A stretch of DNA of 64,000 bases from Byssochlamys sp. IMV 00236 (lineage: Eukaryota; Ascomycota; Eurotiomycetes; Eurotiales; Thermoascaceae). Location of the stretch: assembly GCA_001931875.2 (NCBI GenBank), contig MSJH02000830.1, positions 1 to 64,000 on the forward strand, in the 5' to 3' direction. Below the pieces are notes generated by a model. The model saw nothing but the letters and a program-made list of their open reading frames with translations. It did not search any database and was not told the DNA's origin. The position numbers and the translations under genes are program-made. How positions within the stretch are numbered: the stretch's first letter is position 1; every line of letters starts with the position of its first letter. This document shows positions 27,101 through 41,677 of this stretch, piece after piece.

Positions 27101-30100
27101 TTAAAGCAGCTTAATATAATTTACCTTAATAATAAATACTTAATAATAGTTATTAATAGGCAGTTTTTAAAAAAATAAGTACTCTATATTTTATTTTAAA
27201 AAATTATAAAGATTATAATTTATAGTATAAAAGGTATTATTTTATTATTTATATAATTTATTTAGCTTTAATTAAAGCTATTAATAATAATTAAAAGATA
27301 ATAAATTAGAGTAATCTTAAATATTAAAATATATTTTATTAATAGCCTTAAAGCTAATATATTCTTAAGAAATAATATTTTAAGCCCTTATAGTTTTATC
27401 CTTTATATAAGAATAAGTATAATAATTATTAAGGCTTATAAAAAGATAATCTTATTAATTATAGTTATAGCTAAATCTAGATATTAAATATTATATTTAC
27501 TCTATCTCTTATAATATATTATTATTCCTTTATAATTAAGTATTTAATTTCTTATATAAATAAAAAGTATCTTAAATATTAATAGAGATTACTTTTTTAA
27601 ATTATACTATATATATATAATACTATTTATATATATTATTAATATTAATATTACTTTTATTTAAGTATTTAATATATTTAATTAATCTTAAGCTATTTTA
27701 AGAAAGATATATTTAAGCTTATTAATAAAGCTTTATAATATTAATATACTTCTTTTAAACTTAGTAATAATATCTCTTATATAATATTTATAAGTTATTA
27801 TTAATAATTTTATTTTTAAAGCTAAATTTAAGAGTAATAATAGTAATATATTAAATATATTATAAGTTAATATTAATAATATTAACTATAATAGAGATTA
27901 TATTAAACTTTTATTTAAAATAATATAGTATTTAAATAGAGAATAAAAAATATTATATAAAGTTACTATTTATAGTAACTAGAATATAATAAAATATTTC
28001 TAAAATATTATAAATACTTATAATATTTAATAAGATAAGGGTTTTATTAATATCTTTAAAAACTAGTAAATAAAAATTCCTTTAAAAGAAGAATAAGAAT
28101 TATAACTTCTATAATAATATAAAGTCTATTTATTAAAACTTATAGATAGAGAAATAATTAATAAGATATTTAATAAGCTTTATTAATAAGATTAAATAAA
28201 ATAAATATAAGACTATATATTTAATAGCTATCTTATTTTTATAATCTAGAAAACTATTAAAAAGAATAAATATTAAATATATAAGAGTTATATTATTATA
28301 AATATTTATCTCTTAAATTAAAAAACTAAATTAAATATTTATTTAATTTTACTTTAAGATAATATTCTTATAATAATTAAAGATTATAAATATATCTTAA
28401 TCTTTAATATAGTATTATTTTTTTATTAATAAAGAGTATTAAGCCTTTATAAAGTAAGACTTATAATTATTATATATTAAGGCTAAAAGATTTTTAATAT
28501 TATTATTATAAGATTTTATAATATATTTTCTTATATATAATAATTAATAGACTTTTATCTATAGAAGCTATATAAGTTTATATAGATTTATATTAATAAC
28601 CTTATTATTATATTTTAAATATTAAGAGAATATAAATAATATTTATATATTATTTTCTCTATTCTTTAAGATTTAAATATTATTCTTAATCTTAAAAAAT
28701 TATTTATAAGATTTTTATTAATTACTTTATTTAAATATTATATTAATATATTTAGTATAATATATTTCTTTAAGAAGATAAAGGCTATTTTAAACTTATT
28801 CTTTCCTATAATATTAAAAGATTTTAAGTATTTCTTTATATTAACTAGATAGTTTAAATAATATATTTTAAAATATATAATTATTATAGAACTATTATAC
28901 GATAAAAAAATTTTATTATTTTAATTAAACCCTATAAAAAATAAAGTATATAATAAATTTATTATTAATATAATACTATCTTAATTATTTAAGAGAAAAT
29001 TATTTATATTCTAGAATATAAAGTAATATTTTAAAAATATTTCTTTTCTTACTTATTTCTTTATAAATTATTTACTTTATATTAATTTTAATATAATAAG
29101 AGGTTTAAAAGTAAATATAAGAAAATATAGACTTATAGCTATAATATACTATCTTTATAATAATAATAATATAATAAAAGATAGTAAATACTTATTTACT
29201 AGCAGTTTATTTACTAAGATAACTTTAAATTAACTATATATATAGCTAGTACTATTCTTCTTTAAATAGTTAAATATTATAGAGATAAATTATTAGCTAA
29301 TTAAGTTAGAAGTTATATATTTTATTTAAATACTAAGAAAGATATAATACTTAATTAAAGCGGCTAAGAGTTTTATTATAGTTTATATTAATTATAATAT
29401 AATACTAGTAATTATATAATAGACTTCTCTAAAATTAATATTAATAAAATATATAAATCTATAACTTATTTTTATAAGTTAATATATTTAATAATTTTAT
29501 CTATATATTCTTTATAAGCTAGGAAAGATAAATATAGTCTTAAATATACTCTTATATTTACTCTCTATTATAAAAGAATTAAATATACTATTATTAAAAA
29601 ATATAAGTAATCCTATAGTATTCTATAATTATATAAAGATAAGCTTATATAATATAGCTAGAAGATACCTTAATAATTTAAGAAAATTCTTATATATAAG
29701 TATAAGAGTTAACTATAAAATAGTAAATAAAGTATATAGAATAATAATAGGGAATTATAATCTAGAATAAATAAGCTATAATATATATTCTGCTAATTTT
29801 AACCTTTAAGATAATTCTCTAAATAGTAGACTATAAGGAATAAATAATTTAAACTATTAAATAAATAATAAGGCTATAATAATATAAGATACTTAAGAGT
29901 TTAGCTTAAATAATATTATATAACTTAATAATATTAAGTTTATTATATTATTTATTAAAATTAGTAATAACTTAAAAAATAAGCTTAAGGCTAAATATAT
30001 TAAGAATACTAAATAAATAAGAATTATATAAATAATATAAATAAATAGTAATATAATACTCTCTTATAAAATAGCTAATAAATTTTTATACTTATTAAAT

Positions 30101-31540
30101 TACTATAATAGCTAAATTTATCTCTATATTTTAAAATCTATAATAGTAGAGATCTTTTAACTCGCCTATAATAAGGCTAAATATTCTAGTCTTAATAAAA
30201 TAATAGATTAGCTTAATAGATTTATAATCTATAAAGGTATTAAATTATTATAATAATATATTAAGTATTACTCTAAGTATATAATAAATTATATAAGATA
30301 TTATTACTTATATAGGTCTCTATAATTTATTTTAATTTTATCTATATTATTCTATATAATTATAATTAACTTTATATTTAGTCTATTAATCTTATAGAAT
30401 AATAATTATAATTATTATATATTAATAATATATAAGTTTTTAAAATATATTACTTTTATTCTAAATATTATAATTTAAATAGTATAATAATAAGGAATTA
30501 TTTTATTAGATTAATTATATCTTAATAATTAGAGACTTTTTTATAAAATTATCTTTAACTATAATATTAAGTTTTTATTTAATTTATAATAAGTAATTTT
30601 TAAAAAGCTTAATATTAAGCTTCTTTATTCTATTACTTACTATTTACAGATAAATAAATAATTAGAGAAGATTAACTAGTAAGTAAAAATTACTCTATAA
30701 TATTTATTATTAAGACTAAAATATTTAAGTAATTAGCTAGTAATATTACTAGTTCTTTAAGAAGCTATAAATATAATAACTAGTATAGTAATAAAATATT
30801 CCTTATATTAGCTTATATTTAGTCTTAAGCTATTAATTACTATTAAGTAGCTAAATAATAATATTTAGAAATAAAGCTTTATAAGTTATATTAATACTTA
30901 AAAGGTAATTAATATTATAATAATAGATATAAAATATTATTATAATAGATATTATTAGCCTATATAGTTTTAGCTTAAGGAAAAAATATATTTATATTTA
31001 TATTAAGGATATTTAATCCTATTTATAGTAATACTTAGATATAAGCTATTTTAATAATATACTAGGCTATTTATAATTAAAAAATATATAAATAAGATTA
31101 TATATTAATTAAAGCTACTTTCTTACTAGTATATTTATAATATTATTTTTATTACTTATCTTAAGCTTATTCTTAATAGAAATAATTTCTTTAAATATAT
31201 AATATCTTTATTTAAATCTTTATAGCTTAATAATAATAAAATTAATAAGTTTAAAATTAAAATACTTCTAAGAAAATATACTAAATATTATTATAGATAA
31301 TATTTTATTAAATATTTTATCTAGTAAAAGAGATTTAAGCTAGAATATAATATATAATATAATATTACTAACCTTAAAGATATTAAAAAGCTTATTAAAA
31401 AATATAAGAATTAGTAATAAGAGTAAAGGCTATAAGGTTTATATATTTTAAATTACTTTAAATTACTATATTTTAAACTAAGATTATATAACAAGAAGCT
31501 ATAGCGCAGACGCTGCTTTGTTTTTTTAACTAGGGGCATA

Positions 31541-31679
31541 TATTATAGATAAAAGGTGCAGATATAGTATAGTAAGCTATACTACCTTTATTCTGCTAAG
31601 TAACTAGGTATATATTATACTTTAGCTAGCTATAGAACTTAAAGAATTTAACCTTCTTATACTCTTATAATACCTTATA
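31541..31679 (+). repeat. Gypsy-D 3' LTR (139 bp)
   Basis: Matches 23990-24128 and is preceded directly by the purine-rich TAGGGGCATA. It is followed by ATTAA, where the Copia-3 sequence resumes. Confidence 0.92.
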
Positions 31680-34223
31680 ATTAATCTATTTAATATTTTA
31701 TTTTTAATATATATATATTAATTTAAGCTATCTTTACCTATAATTTAATTAGAAGGTTTAAATCTTTAAATATAGTTCTTATTTCTTTCTTAACAGTTTA
31801 ATATACTTGTTTTATAGCTTTATTTTATATTAATATATATAAAACTATTAGTTTATAATAAATACTAAACTATTTTCTTTAAGTCTTAAAAAGATTTTTA
31901 AATTTTAATATATTATCTAATTATATATTAAAAATTTAAAGACTTATTATTATCTTAATCTTTCTTTTCTATTTATTTAAGATAAAGGCAGTATTAGATT
32001 TAGCTCTTATTAAAGTTACTTATATTTTTCTTAAAAAATTATCTATAACTGTTAAAAAGTAAATATATTTATTCTTAAACTTTAATACTTAATTATATAT
32101 ATTTATATAAATAAATTTAAGAATATTAGCCTTTTATATATTAATAATCCCTTTTTTATTTTTAATATTAACTATAGTATATATTATATATTAATAGTCT
32201 ATTATTACTTTAATAAGCTTCTTTAATATAATTAAGTTATATAAGTTTTTAACCTTTTTAAGTTTAAAATAGCTAATTCTTCTATACTATAGTTAATACT
32301 TCTCCTTAATTTTATTTTAATAAAATTCTTCTTCTTAATTTATAATTATAATATTAAGAGTATTTTAATAAAGAATAGTATAATAAATATATACTATAAT
32401 TTAAATATTTAATTTAAGAAGATTCTTTTAATAATATAAACTCTATATTTAATAGTATTTTAAATTATAATTTTATCTAACTTATTTAATATAGATATTA
32501 TTCTTTTATTAAAGTACTTATATATATTTAATTACTAGCAGAATATCTTAGTTAATAAAAGATTTACCCTAAGGTTTAGTATAAATAATATATTTTCTAG
32601 GTTTAATATTTTCTTATTTTTATCTCTTAAAATAGCTATTTTTATATATTCTAAATATAGAATCTCTCTATTTATATAAATATACTTCTATTAAATTTAA
32701 ATTAATAGTTCTTTAAAATAATAGTTTTTATTAATTATATATAAACTAATATTATTATCTATATATTATTAGATTAAATTCTTACTAGTAATATCTTTTA
32801 AAAGGTAAGTAATTATATATAAGACTTAGTTATTAAAAATAGCTAAGATTAAAGATTTTAATTAAGATTAACTCTTTTTAATATTTAAGGTCTTTTCTAT
32901 ATTATATATTTTATATTTCTTATTTTTTAATCCCTTATTCTTTAAGAATTAAACTTCTTTATAGATTTTATTAATTATCTTTATTATAATTTTATCTTAA
33001 ATAATAAGATTATTAGATATTTACTTAAGAAATTCCTTTTTTTATTTTTAACTATTTCTTATATTTCTTTAAGTAATAAGTAGAAATAAGTAATTTTTAA
33101 TATAATAATTTTCCTTATAGATATAATATTTAATAGAGATTTACCTATTTTTTGCTAAGAATATAATAATTAATTTTACTTAAAATTAAATCTTTATTTC
33201 TTTTAAAATAGCTAAAATATTATTTACCTTTAAATTCTTATATATATTAATTACTATTTTAATTATAGTATATTTTTTAAATAGTACTAAAAACAGTTAT
33301 TATATTTTAGCCTTAAGCTTAATTAAAAAAGATATTGCGCTATTAAATATTATAATTCTCTTTTTTATTTATTATAATTAACTTTAAGTATTTATAATTA
33401 TTTATCTAAGAATTATCTAAAAGTATATAAATTATTAAATAAGCTAATGCTTTTAATTAAGGAGAGTTTCTATATATTTTATATATAGAGCTCTTTATAG
33501 CGCTTCTATATTAATAGAATTAATAAATTTATTTTAATTATCTTTAAATAAATATTTAGTAATTTAATATTATATAGCTATATTAGCTTTATTAAATTAA
33601 TTATTATATAGCTTTTTAATAAACTTAATAGCTCTTTAATAATCTTTACTAATAAACTATTTTTTTATATAAGTAAATTATTTCTTATAGTTTTTCTTTA
33701 AAAATATAAAAACAGGTTTCTCTTTTTTATTTTTTATATTATTTATTAAAGATATAATAATAATAAGTTAATACTTTAACCTTTAATAAGATTTAACCTC
33801 TATTAAATTTAATACTTAATATAGTATGTAAATAATCTTATTATAGGTTCTCTTATATAAAGATAGCTTATTACTATTAATTTAAACTTAAATATTTAAG
33901 ATAAAAAAATTTTTATTAAGTAGCTATTTTTCCTAAGTTACTATAAACCTAGGCTTATAATTAATTAAAAAGAATAAGTTTAAATAAAATTCCCTAGACT
34001 ATTATATTAGCTTAAAAGAGCTAATAATATTTAAGGAGAAAGAATATTAGCTTATATAATAAATATAAAGTATATATATATATTCTTAGTTAAAGTAATA
34101 GATTTTTAAATAAAGCTTAAGAAGTAATTTCTTTAAGCTACTTAATTTTATTAAAGTAAAATTATTCTTAAAAATTTCCTTAAAATAAAATCTTTATTAT
34201 ACTAGAATTTACTAGTTCTAACT
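31680..34223 (-). mobile_element. Copia-3 fragment 4 (5' half and most of the 5' LTR)
   Basis: Reverse complement of Copia-1 from about 13180 to the LTR. The inner edge of its 5' LTR is at about 33963, and the primer-site relic GGCTTATAA is visible at 33951-33960. The fragment ends with TAACT, the Gypsy-C target duplication, 19 bp short of the outer LTR end. Confidence 0.9.
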
Positions 34224-34594
34224 TATTATAAACTAGGGCTATAATACTTAATCTAGACCTGCTAAGACCTAGGATAAATAACCTAGGATAGACAATAAAG
34301 GATAATAAGATAACTAGATCTATATATAATAATTAGATTAGCTAGTTATAAATAGAGCCGTTAAGACTAAGTTATTTAAATAGCCTAATAAAATAGATAA
34401 ATAAATAAATAACCCCTAAAAGAATAGAAATTAGACAGATTAGTAATTTATTCTAATTATTATTAAACTTAATCTTTAACTCTATTATATATAGATAGCT
34501 ACTCGCCTATATCTCTATTTCTTATTTTATATTTTATTTAACTAGTCTAACTAGTTACTTTTAATAAAAAGCTTTCTTACCCTAATTTTTTATA
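34224..34594 (+). repeat. Gypsy-C 5' LTR (371 bp)
   Basis: Begins TATTATAAACTAGGGC and ends AATTTTTTATA. Same length as the right copy. Scattered transitions separate the two. Confidence 0.93.
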
Positions 34595-37500
34595 ATTTAA
34601 ATCGCTCGACTAATAGTATATTAAGAAAAAAAAAGATATTAAAAAGTAGTACTAAAGATTAGTATAGAGAATCTAAATATAGCCTAGAGCCTAGTACTTA
34701 ACCTAAACTAGCAAATATTATTAATCTTAAATAATTAAGATTAGTAAGTAGTACTAGTTCTAATTAGCCTAAATTAATAACTATTATAGGCTTAAAAAAT
34801 CTAATAACTTTAGAAAATATTATAAAACCTAGGATTTAATAAGAATTAAATACTATTAGTACTAGACCTATTACCTTGCTAAGTTCTTAATATTAAGTTA
34901 ATAATATAATAATAAGAGCTTTATAAAATATAACTTAGGGACTATTAAAAAAGATAAGTATAGCTATAATTATAGAGCTAATAAAATAAATAAATATAGC
35001 TCTTAAATCTAGGTTTATTATTAAATTGCCTAAACTTTATTAATATTAAGCTAAGAATCTAAATATCTACTATTATTAATGCTATTATATAGACTAATAT
35101 TTTACCTATAATATATTAATATTTTAAACTAAAGCTAATAAAATAAACTATACTGCTATATTACTTTTAGATAATTATAGAATAGCTTAAAGTTATAAAT
35201 CTCTTGCTTTAGCTATAACTTTATAATAAGGATTTTAATAATAGCTATTAAATTGTTTTAAAGATTTATAATATTAACCTTAGATAGCTATTATATAATT
35301 CTAGGGGCTAAAGCAATAGCTAGAATAAACTGTTTAAGAATTTCGCAATAAATTTAAGCTTTATAGAGCTAAATTAGCCCTAGAGAATAATATTTAGAGC
35401 TAAACCTTCTTCTTTATATTATAGGAAGATATATAGAACTAATTATTTAAATATATATATATTTTAACTAATTTATCCTAGCTAGCTTCTAAGGCTATAA
35501 TTATTAAATAAAGTCCTAAAAACTCTATTAAATCTTAATTAAAGGATTTTAAAAAAAAGGAATAATTCTAACCTTATATAAAGAAAAAGGATTAATTCTA
35601 TTTATATGTATAGGATAAGTAGAAGGATAAATTATCTTAGTTAACCTTTATAAAGATCTATTTAAAATATAAAATAAAAAGGTTTAAATCCTTAGAGGAG
35701 TAAGAATAATTAATAAAAAAAAGGCAATGCTTTAATTATAAAAAAAACAGATATATTAATAAATAATATCCTAATAAAATAGGGAAAAACTCTAAACTCT
35801 CTAAAAATAAAGGTATTAAGCTTAGTATACTCTAGCGCCTTAAAAGTATAAAACTAGAATTTATAACTTTAATAGGTATATTAATTAAGAATTATACTAT
35901 AAAAATAAATACGCTTCTTAATTCTTAAGCATATACTAACTTTATTAACTATAACTTTTTATTATATTATAGATATAAGAGGTTTCTATAAAAACTAATA
36001 GGATATACCTTATAAATAAAAGACTAAATAATACTAATTTATAACTACTTCCCTATTACTATTAAAATAAAGGACTTAAAGAGAAAGATAAAATATTATA
36101 AGATTAACTTCTAAATTATTTCTATATAGAAACTTAATATAGTTAAGAAGAATTAAAATATAATCTTAAGATTACTATAGTTATACTATAATAATCTTAT
36201 TATAGATTAAAGATATCTAATTTAAAAATACTAATAAAAGGCTTTACTCTAGGTTAAGATTTAAACCTTATAAGTATTTGTAGAGATAGCGCAGAATTAA
36301 CTAATTTATTATATATAAGGGGAATATATTAAAATAAATATAGAAGAAATTTAACTTCCCTTATACTATATATAATTCTAAAATATCTTTTTAGAAGAGG
36401 GAGCTAAAATATTACCCCTATTAAAAGATATTAGGATTTATATAATTAATCTAATTAATAGCGAGTTACTACTATAAAAGCCTCTATACCTATACTCTGT
36501 TAAAAAACTAAATATATTATAAAAATATTTAAAAGATATATAATAATAAGATTAGATCTAGGCTTTAACTAGCTTAGCTAAATTACTAATTATTTTTATC
36601 CTTAAAAAAAATAATAAACTGCGCTTATATATTAATTATTAAGGATTAAATATTTAAATAATTAAGAATTGCTATTTATTACTATAAATAAATAAGATAT
36701 TAGATTAATTAATAAGTATAAGATTCTTTATAAAACTTAATCTCTAAGAAGCCTATTATAGAATCTATATATAAAGGGGAGATAAATAGAAGATAATATT
36801 TAAAACTAAATATAGCTATTTTAAATATCTTATTATATTATTTAAATTATATAATACTTTAGCTATATTTTAAGCCTATATTAATATAATATTAAGAGGC
36901 CTATTAAATATCTACTATATTATATACTTAGATAATATCTTAATCTTCTTAATAGATAAGAAAGAATATAAATAGTATATCTTTAAAATACTAGAGAAAC
37001 TCTATAAGTATAATTTATATATAAAGCTAAGCAAATATAAATTCTATAAAGAAGAAGTTTTCTTCTTTAAATTTATTATAGGATATAATAAGATTAAGAT
37101 AAATCTCTCTAGAATTAAAATAATTTATAATTAGCCTATACTAAAGACTTTTTATAATATTTAAGTCTTTTTAAGATTTATAAGTTTTTTTAAGAGATTT
37201 ATCTATAATTACTCCTTTATTATAATACTATTAATAGACTTATTTAAGAGTAGTAAAAATAGTAAGAAAATAGGCCTATTAAAATAGATACTTAAAGTAT
37301 AAAAAGTATTTAAAGATTTAAAAACTATATTTATTAAACTATTAATATTATAGTATTATAATTTAAAAAAGCTAATTATAATAACTATAAATACTTTAAG
37401 ATTTACTTTAGCTGCTATTTTATTATAGCTTATAAATAAGGTAATAAGGTAATAATATCTAGTCGCATACTTCTTAAAGAAATTTACTAAAATTAAATAT

Positions 37501-40500
37501 TAATATAAAATATATAACTAAGAACTATTAGCAATAGTTAAAGCTTTTAAATATTAAAGATACTATTTAAATAATAATAAATACCCTATTTAAGTATAGA
37601 CTAATTATATAAACTTATATTACTTCTTTATAATAAAGACTTTAAATAATAGGTAAATAAAATAGGCAGAGTTATTAGCAAGCTATAACTTTTATATTAA
37701 ATATAAGCTAGGTTATTTAAATATAGCTAATATACTATTTTAAAGACTAAATTATAAACCCTTAAAAGAGAAGTAAAAGATTAAACTGCTATTTATTTTA
37801 TAAAAAAACTAAAACTATATGCTTTAAATAAAGAAGATAATATAAATAATTATAAACACTTACTACTAAGACTATTAGTATTAAAGGTTATTAATAAAGA
37901 GATAATCTAAGATTTTTTAAACCCTAATCTTCTAGAGTTACTTAGATAGCTCTAGTAAAGAGATACCTTTATATTAAAGAAAATTAATAATTTAGAGACT
38001 AATTAATCTAAAAGCTCTAAATAAACTATAAATAATAAAGGTCTATTATAAAGATAAAATCAGATTTATATCTTAAATAAATATTTATTAAAATAAGAAT
38101 TATTGCAAATTTATTATAATAATCTATATATTAGCTATTAAAGAGTTAGAACTATAGAAGAATTATTTAAATAAAAGTTTTATTAGCCGGGTATATAGAA
38201 TAATATATAAAAATATATAAAGACCTATAATATCTATAAAAGAAATAGAGTTTCTAGATATAAGCTATATAAATAGTTAAGCTTATTACCTATAGTAAAA
38301 AGGCCCTAGCAGAGTATATTAATAGACTTTATTATTAGCCTACTATTATTAACTTAATAAAGAGTTAAATATAATATAATCTTAGTAATTATAGACTAAT
38401 ACTTTAAAATAGCTTTATATATTTTAACCTAAGAAATAATTATAGTAGAAGACCTAGCTGACCTAATAATAAAAAAAATATATTATTAGTTTAATCCCCT
38501 AAAATTAATTATTTTTAATTAAGAATTAGTATTTATTAATAAATATTAAACTAAGATTATTAGTATATATAAATTACTTAATTAATAAGTATTGCTTTTT
38601 ATTTACAGATAAATAGGCAAATAAAGTACTAGAATTAAACCTTAAAATATTACTTAAGAGTATATATAAATTATTATTAAAATAATTAGGTATTATTATT
38701 AAGTATAATAAAGTATACTTATAATAATATAAAGTATTCTACTATTAGATATTTATTATTTAAGGCCCTTTATAGCTTTAATCTTAATAGCTAAAATAAA
38801 TATAATATAAGAATAAGATTAAATATTCCCGCTATTAAGAAATAACTTAAAAAATTATTATATATTAAAGTAAAGTTAGAGAAATATTTATAATATATTA
38901 TTAAAGTATAAGTAAAGTACTATAATAAAAAACATATACCTAAATTATATAAGATAGGGGATTAAGTTCTTTTATTAATAAAGAATTTATAAACTAATTA
39001 ACTAAATAAAAAGTTAGACTACTAATTTTCTAGACTCTATAAAGTAATAGAAATAATTAAAAAGTAAGTATATTAATTATAACTGCTAAAGAGCCTAAGT
39101 AGGATATATTTAATATTTTATATATCTCTGCTAAAACCCTATAATTAATAAGAAGGAATAAAACTTAAATAGCTAAATTTAGTTTTTATTAATAGAGAAT
39201 AAAAATAGGAGATAGAAAAAATCCTTAGTAAATAAACCTTTTATAAAAAGAAATAATTCCTAATAAAATAAAAAAAATATCCTTTATATAAAAACTTATA
39301 GTAAATATTAAAAGATCTTATATATATAATTAAAGCTTTAAAGGAGTATTATAGTAAGAACTCTAGTAAAACTCTTAATATAAATAAACTGCCTAAATAA
39401 AAATAAGGTAAAAAAGAGCTAAAAATTAAAAAGTAAAGCAAAATAAATAGGTAATAATATTTTTTCTCTTATTAGATTTTTTAACTATTATTAAATATAT
39501 TGCTATATATATTACTCTTTCTCTAATTTTCCTATAAGATTTAAGAGTTTTAAAAAAGATATAGAAGAAAGAAATTTTAATAAAAATAATTTAATTTAAT
39601 TAGGCTAGCCCTAGCTAATAATTTAAATATAAACTTATAAAATTATCTTACTTAGCTATTTTATTACTATAAAACCTCTTAATAATATTTTCCTCCTTTT
39701 TATTAGAGAATAGAGGCAGTTTTTATAATTAAATAAATATATTTACTATATATAAGATATTATAGTTTAATAAATAGATTATTTAATATAACTTCTAAAA
39801 GAAATATAATAACTTTAATTTAAAATATAATAAGATTAATAGAATAATAGTAGCACTAAGCTAATATTTAGCAGTCTTAAATATAGATTTCTATATATAT
39901 ACCTCTATAAAAGAAATATATATATTTATAATCTTATTAAAAAACTTTAAATTATCTAAAAGATAAGCCTCTTAGCTAAAATTCTAAATATAAATTAACT
40001 TAGCCTTATATATTAGTAGTATAAAGATATATAGCTTATAAAAGCCCTTATAATAAAGATATTTTATATTAATATAAAGATAGATATACTATTGCTTTAA
40101 ATCTTATATTAAGGCCTTTAAATAATAAAAATATATCTCCTATAAGATAGGAGGAAAGTCTTTAATTAAACCCTTTAGGCTAAAAAGATCTATAATAGAG
40201 TTTATCTTAAAGGCAGTAAAATAATTTATTATTATATTAATATTAGCAATAATAATTAATATTATTATCTTAATAAGAGCTAGATTAATTTAAGGAGAAA
40301 GTATCTTAATAATAGCCTTAACTCTAGGAATAGAAGTTATAATAATATCTTAGGTTCCCTAGGTCTTTATACTAGGGACTTCCTTTACCTTTAATCTCTT
40401 TTATAGTTTTTTAATTAGCTAAATAAAAGTTTCTTTTATTATAGATATAGAAAGAGCGGTATTATTATAATTATATTTTAATCTTTAAAGAGAATATAAT

Positions 40501-41287
40501 AGACTAGCCTATACCTCTTTATATATAAAAGGAACTATATTACTAGATATAAACTAATCTCTATATATCTTAAGTAGGAGGTGCTTCTCTATTAGAGAAT
40601 TCTCTATAGATAATTTTAGTAAAAATATTTTACTATTATTATTAATAGCAATAAATAAAATAATTTATAAAGAAGAAGTTATTAGTTTTAATATTATATT
40701 AGTAGTCGGAGATATAAAAGGAGAAGATAGCTTATTAAGCTGCTTATTATCTGTATTAAGCTAGTAACTAAATAAATAATCTTTAGTTAATAGCTATAAT
40801 AGCTTAAGGCCAGCTATAAGAGCCTTATTAGAAGAGCTTAAAATAAATAAAATATGCTTAAAGCGCTTAAAAGGCATTACTATATTAATTAGTACTATTA
40901 TATAAATTTAAAGAGTTATAACTTATATTAAGCGCACGCGCAAGACCTATAAAGAAAATAACTTAAAAATCCTATTTTTAATATACCTATATAACTGTTA
41001 GCTATTTTTATATTTAAACTATTAAAAGCAGCATTAAATAAGCTGCAGAAATAGGAAAAAGATAGCTTAATATATAAGTAAAAGGATAAGAGTTAGTTAG
41101 TAAAGAATAAAAATACTCCTAATCTCCCAGATAAAAATATTAAAATAAAGCTAATATTAGATAAATTTATATAATAAATATACTTTAATAGCAATTTATT
41201 ATTATTACTATAGCTATACTTAAATATTTAAACTTATATAATAAACTTTATATAGCTCGGGATAAGCCTTTTAATAGGGGGGGATAT

Positions 41288-41658
41288 TATTATAAACTAG
41301 GGCTATAATACTTAATCTAGACCTGCTAAGACTTAGGATAAATAACTTAAGATAGATAATAAAGAATAATAAGATAATTAAATCTATATGTAATAGTTAG
41401 ATTAGCTAGTTATAGATAGAGCTATTAAGACTAAGTTATTTAAATAACTTAATAGAATAAATAAATAGATAAATAACCTTTAAAAGAATAGAAGTTAAAT
41501 AAATTAGTAATTTATTCTAATTACTACTAAACTTAATCTTTAACTCTACTATATATAGATAGCTACTTGCCTGCGTCTCTACTTCTTATCTTATATTCTG
41601 TTTAATTAGTCTAACTAGTTACCTCTAATAAAGAGCTTTCTTACCCTAGCTCTTTATA
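41288..41658 (+). repeat. Gypsy-C 3' LTR (371 bp)
   Basis: Begins TATTATAAACTAGGGC after the G-rich purine tract and ends GCTCTTTATA, followed by TAACT. Confidence 0.93.
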
Positions 41659-41677
41659 TAACTACTATTTTATAATA
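41659..41677 (-). mobile_element. Copia-3 fragment 5 (outer end of its 5' LTR)
   Basis: Nineteen bases that are the reverse complement of the Copia LTR start (TATTATAAAATAGTAGTTA). They include the TAACT duplicate of Gypsy-C and complete the LTR begun in fragment 4. Confidence 0.85.

Larger units (their letters stand above)
23990..31679 (+). mobile_element. Gypsy-D: complete, RIP-dead Ty3/Gypsy element with short LTRs
   Basis: The element is 7690 bp with two 139-bp LTRs and target duplication ATTAA (23985-23989 and 31680-31684). A GGGG-containing tract abuts the right LTR, giving plus orientation. On the plus strand near 27340-27480 a stretch resembles the retroviral-type aspartyl protease C-terminal half of fungal Gypsy polyproteins (N-x-L-x-G-N-D-I-L-like context). 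From about 28030 a frame follows the start of the RT domain of fungal Gypsy elements (G-F-x-x-I-F...IPL), and RT/RNase H-like sequence continues to about 29350. Many stops are present. The 5' 3 kb should hold gag. Confidence 0.82.
34224..41658 (+). mobile_element. Gypsy-C: complete, RIP-dead Ty3/Gypsy element
   Basis: The element is 7435 bp with two 371-bp LTRs and target duplication TAACT (34219-34223 and 41659-41663). Domains on the plus strand, read through stops: a CCHC zinc-knuckle relic of Gag near 35723-35780 (first Cys kept, later Cys and His codons changed to Tyr), and the RT motif YLDNILIF at 36925-36948 with the first catalytic Asp kept and the second turned to Asn. RNase H and integrase-like sequence continue to about 39200. 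A purine tract with a run of seven G (41277-41283) precedes the 3' LTR. It inserted inside the 5' LTR of Copia-3. Confidence 0.92.
9195..41677 (-). mobile_element. Copia-3: old reverse Copia copy split by four insertions
   Basis: Five pieces read in the minus direction as one Copia element of the Copia-1 family: 9195-10603, 15909-16368, 23900-23989, 31680-34223 and 41659-41677. Joined end to end they follow Copia-1 without gaps, from about Copia-1 position 15110 back to its 5' LTR start. Between the pieces lie Copia-1, Gypsy-A, Gypsy-D and Gypsy-C, each bounded by a 5-bp duplication of the Copia-3 sequence. The 3' end (part of RNase H and the 3' LTR) is missing left of about 9195. All reading frames are destroyed by stops. 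Confidence 0.9.

Noticed and set aside
31500..31540. GC-richer AGCGCAGACGCTGC segment as a possible regulatory site
   Set aside because: It lies immediately before the Gypsy-D 3' LTR and is best explained as the end of the element's internal sequence and polypurine tract.
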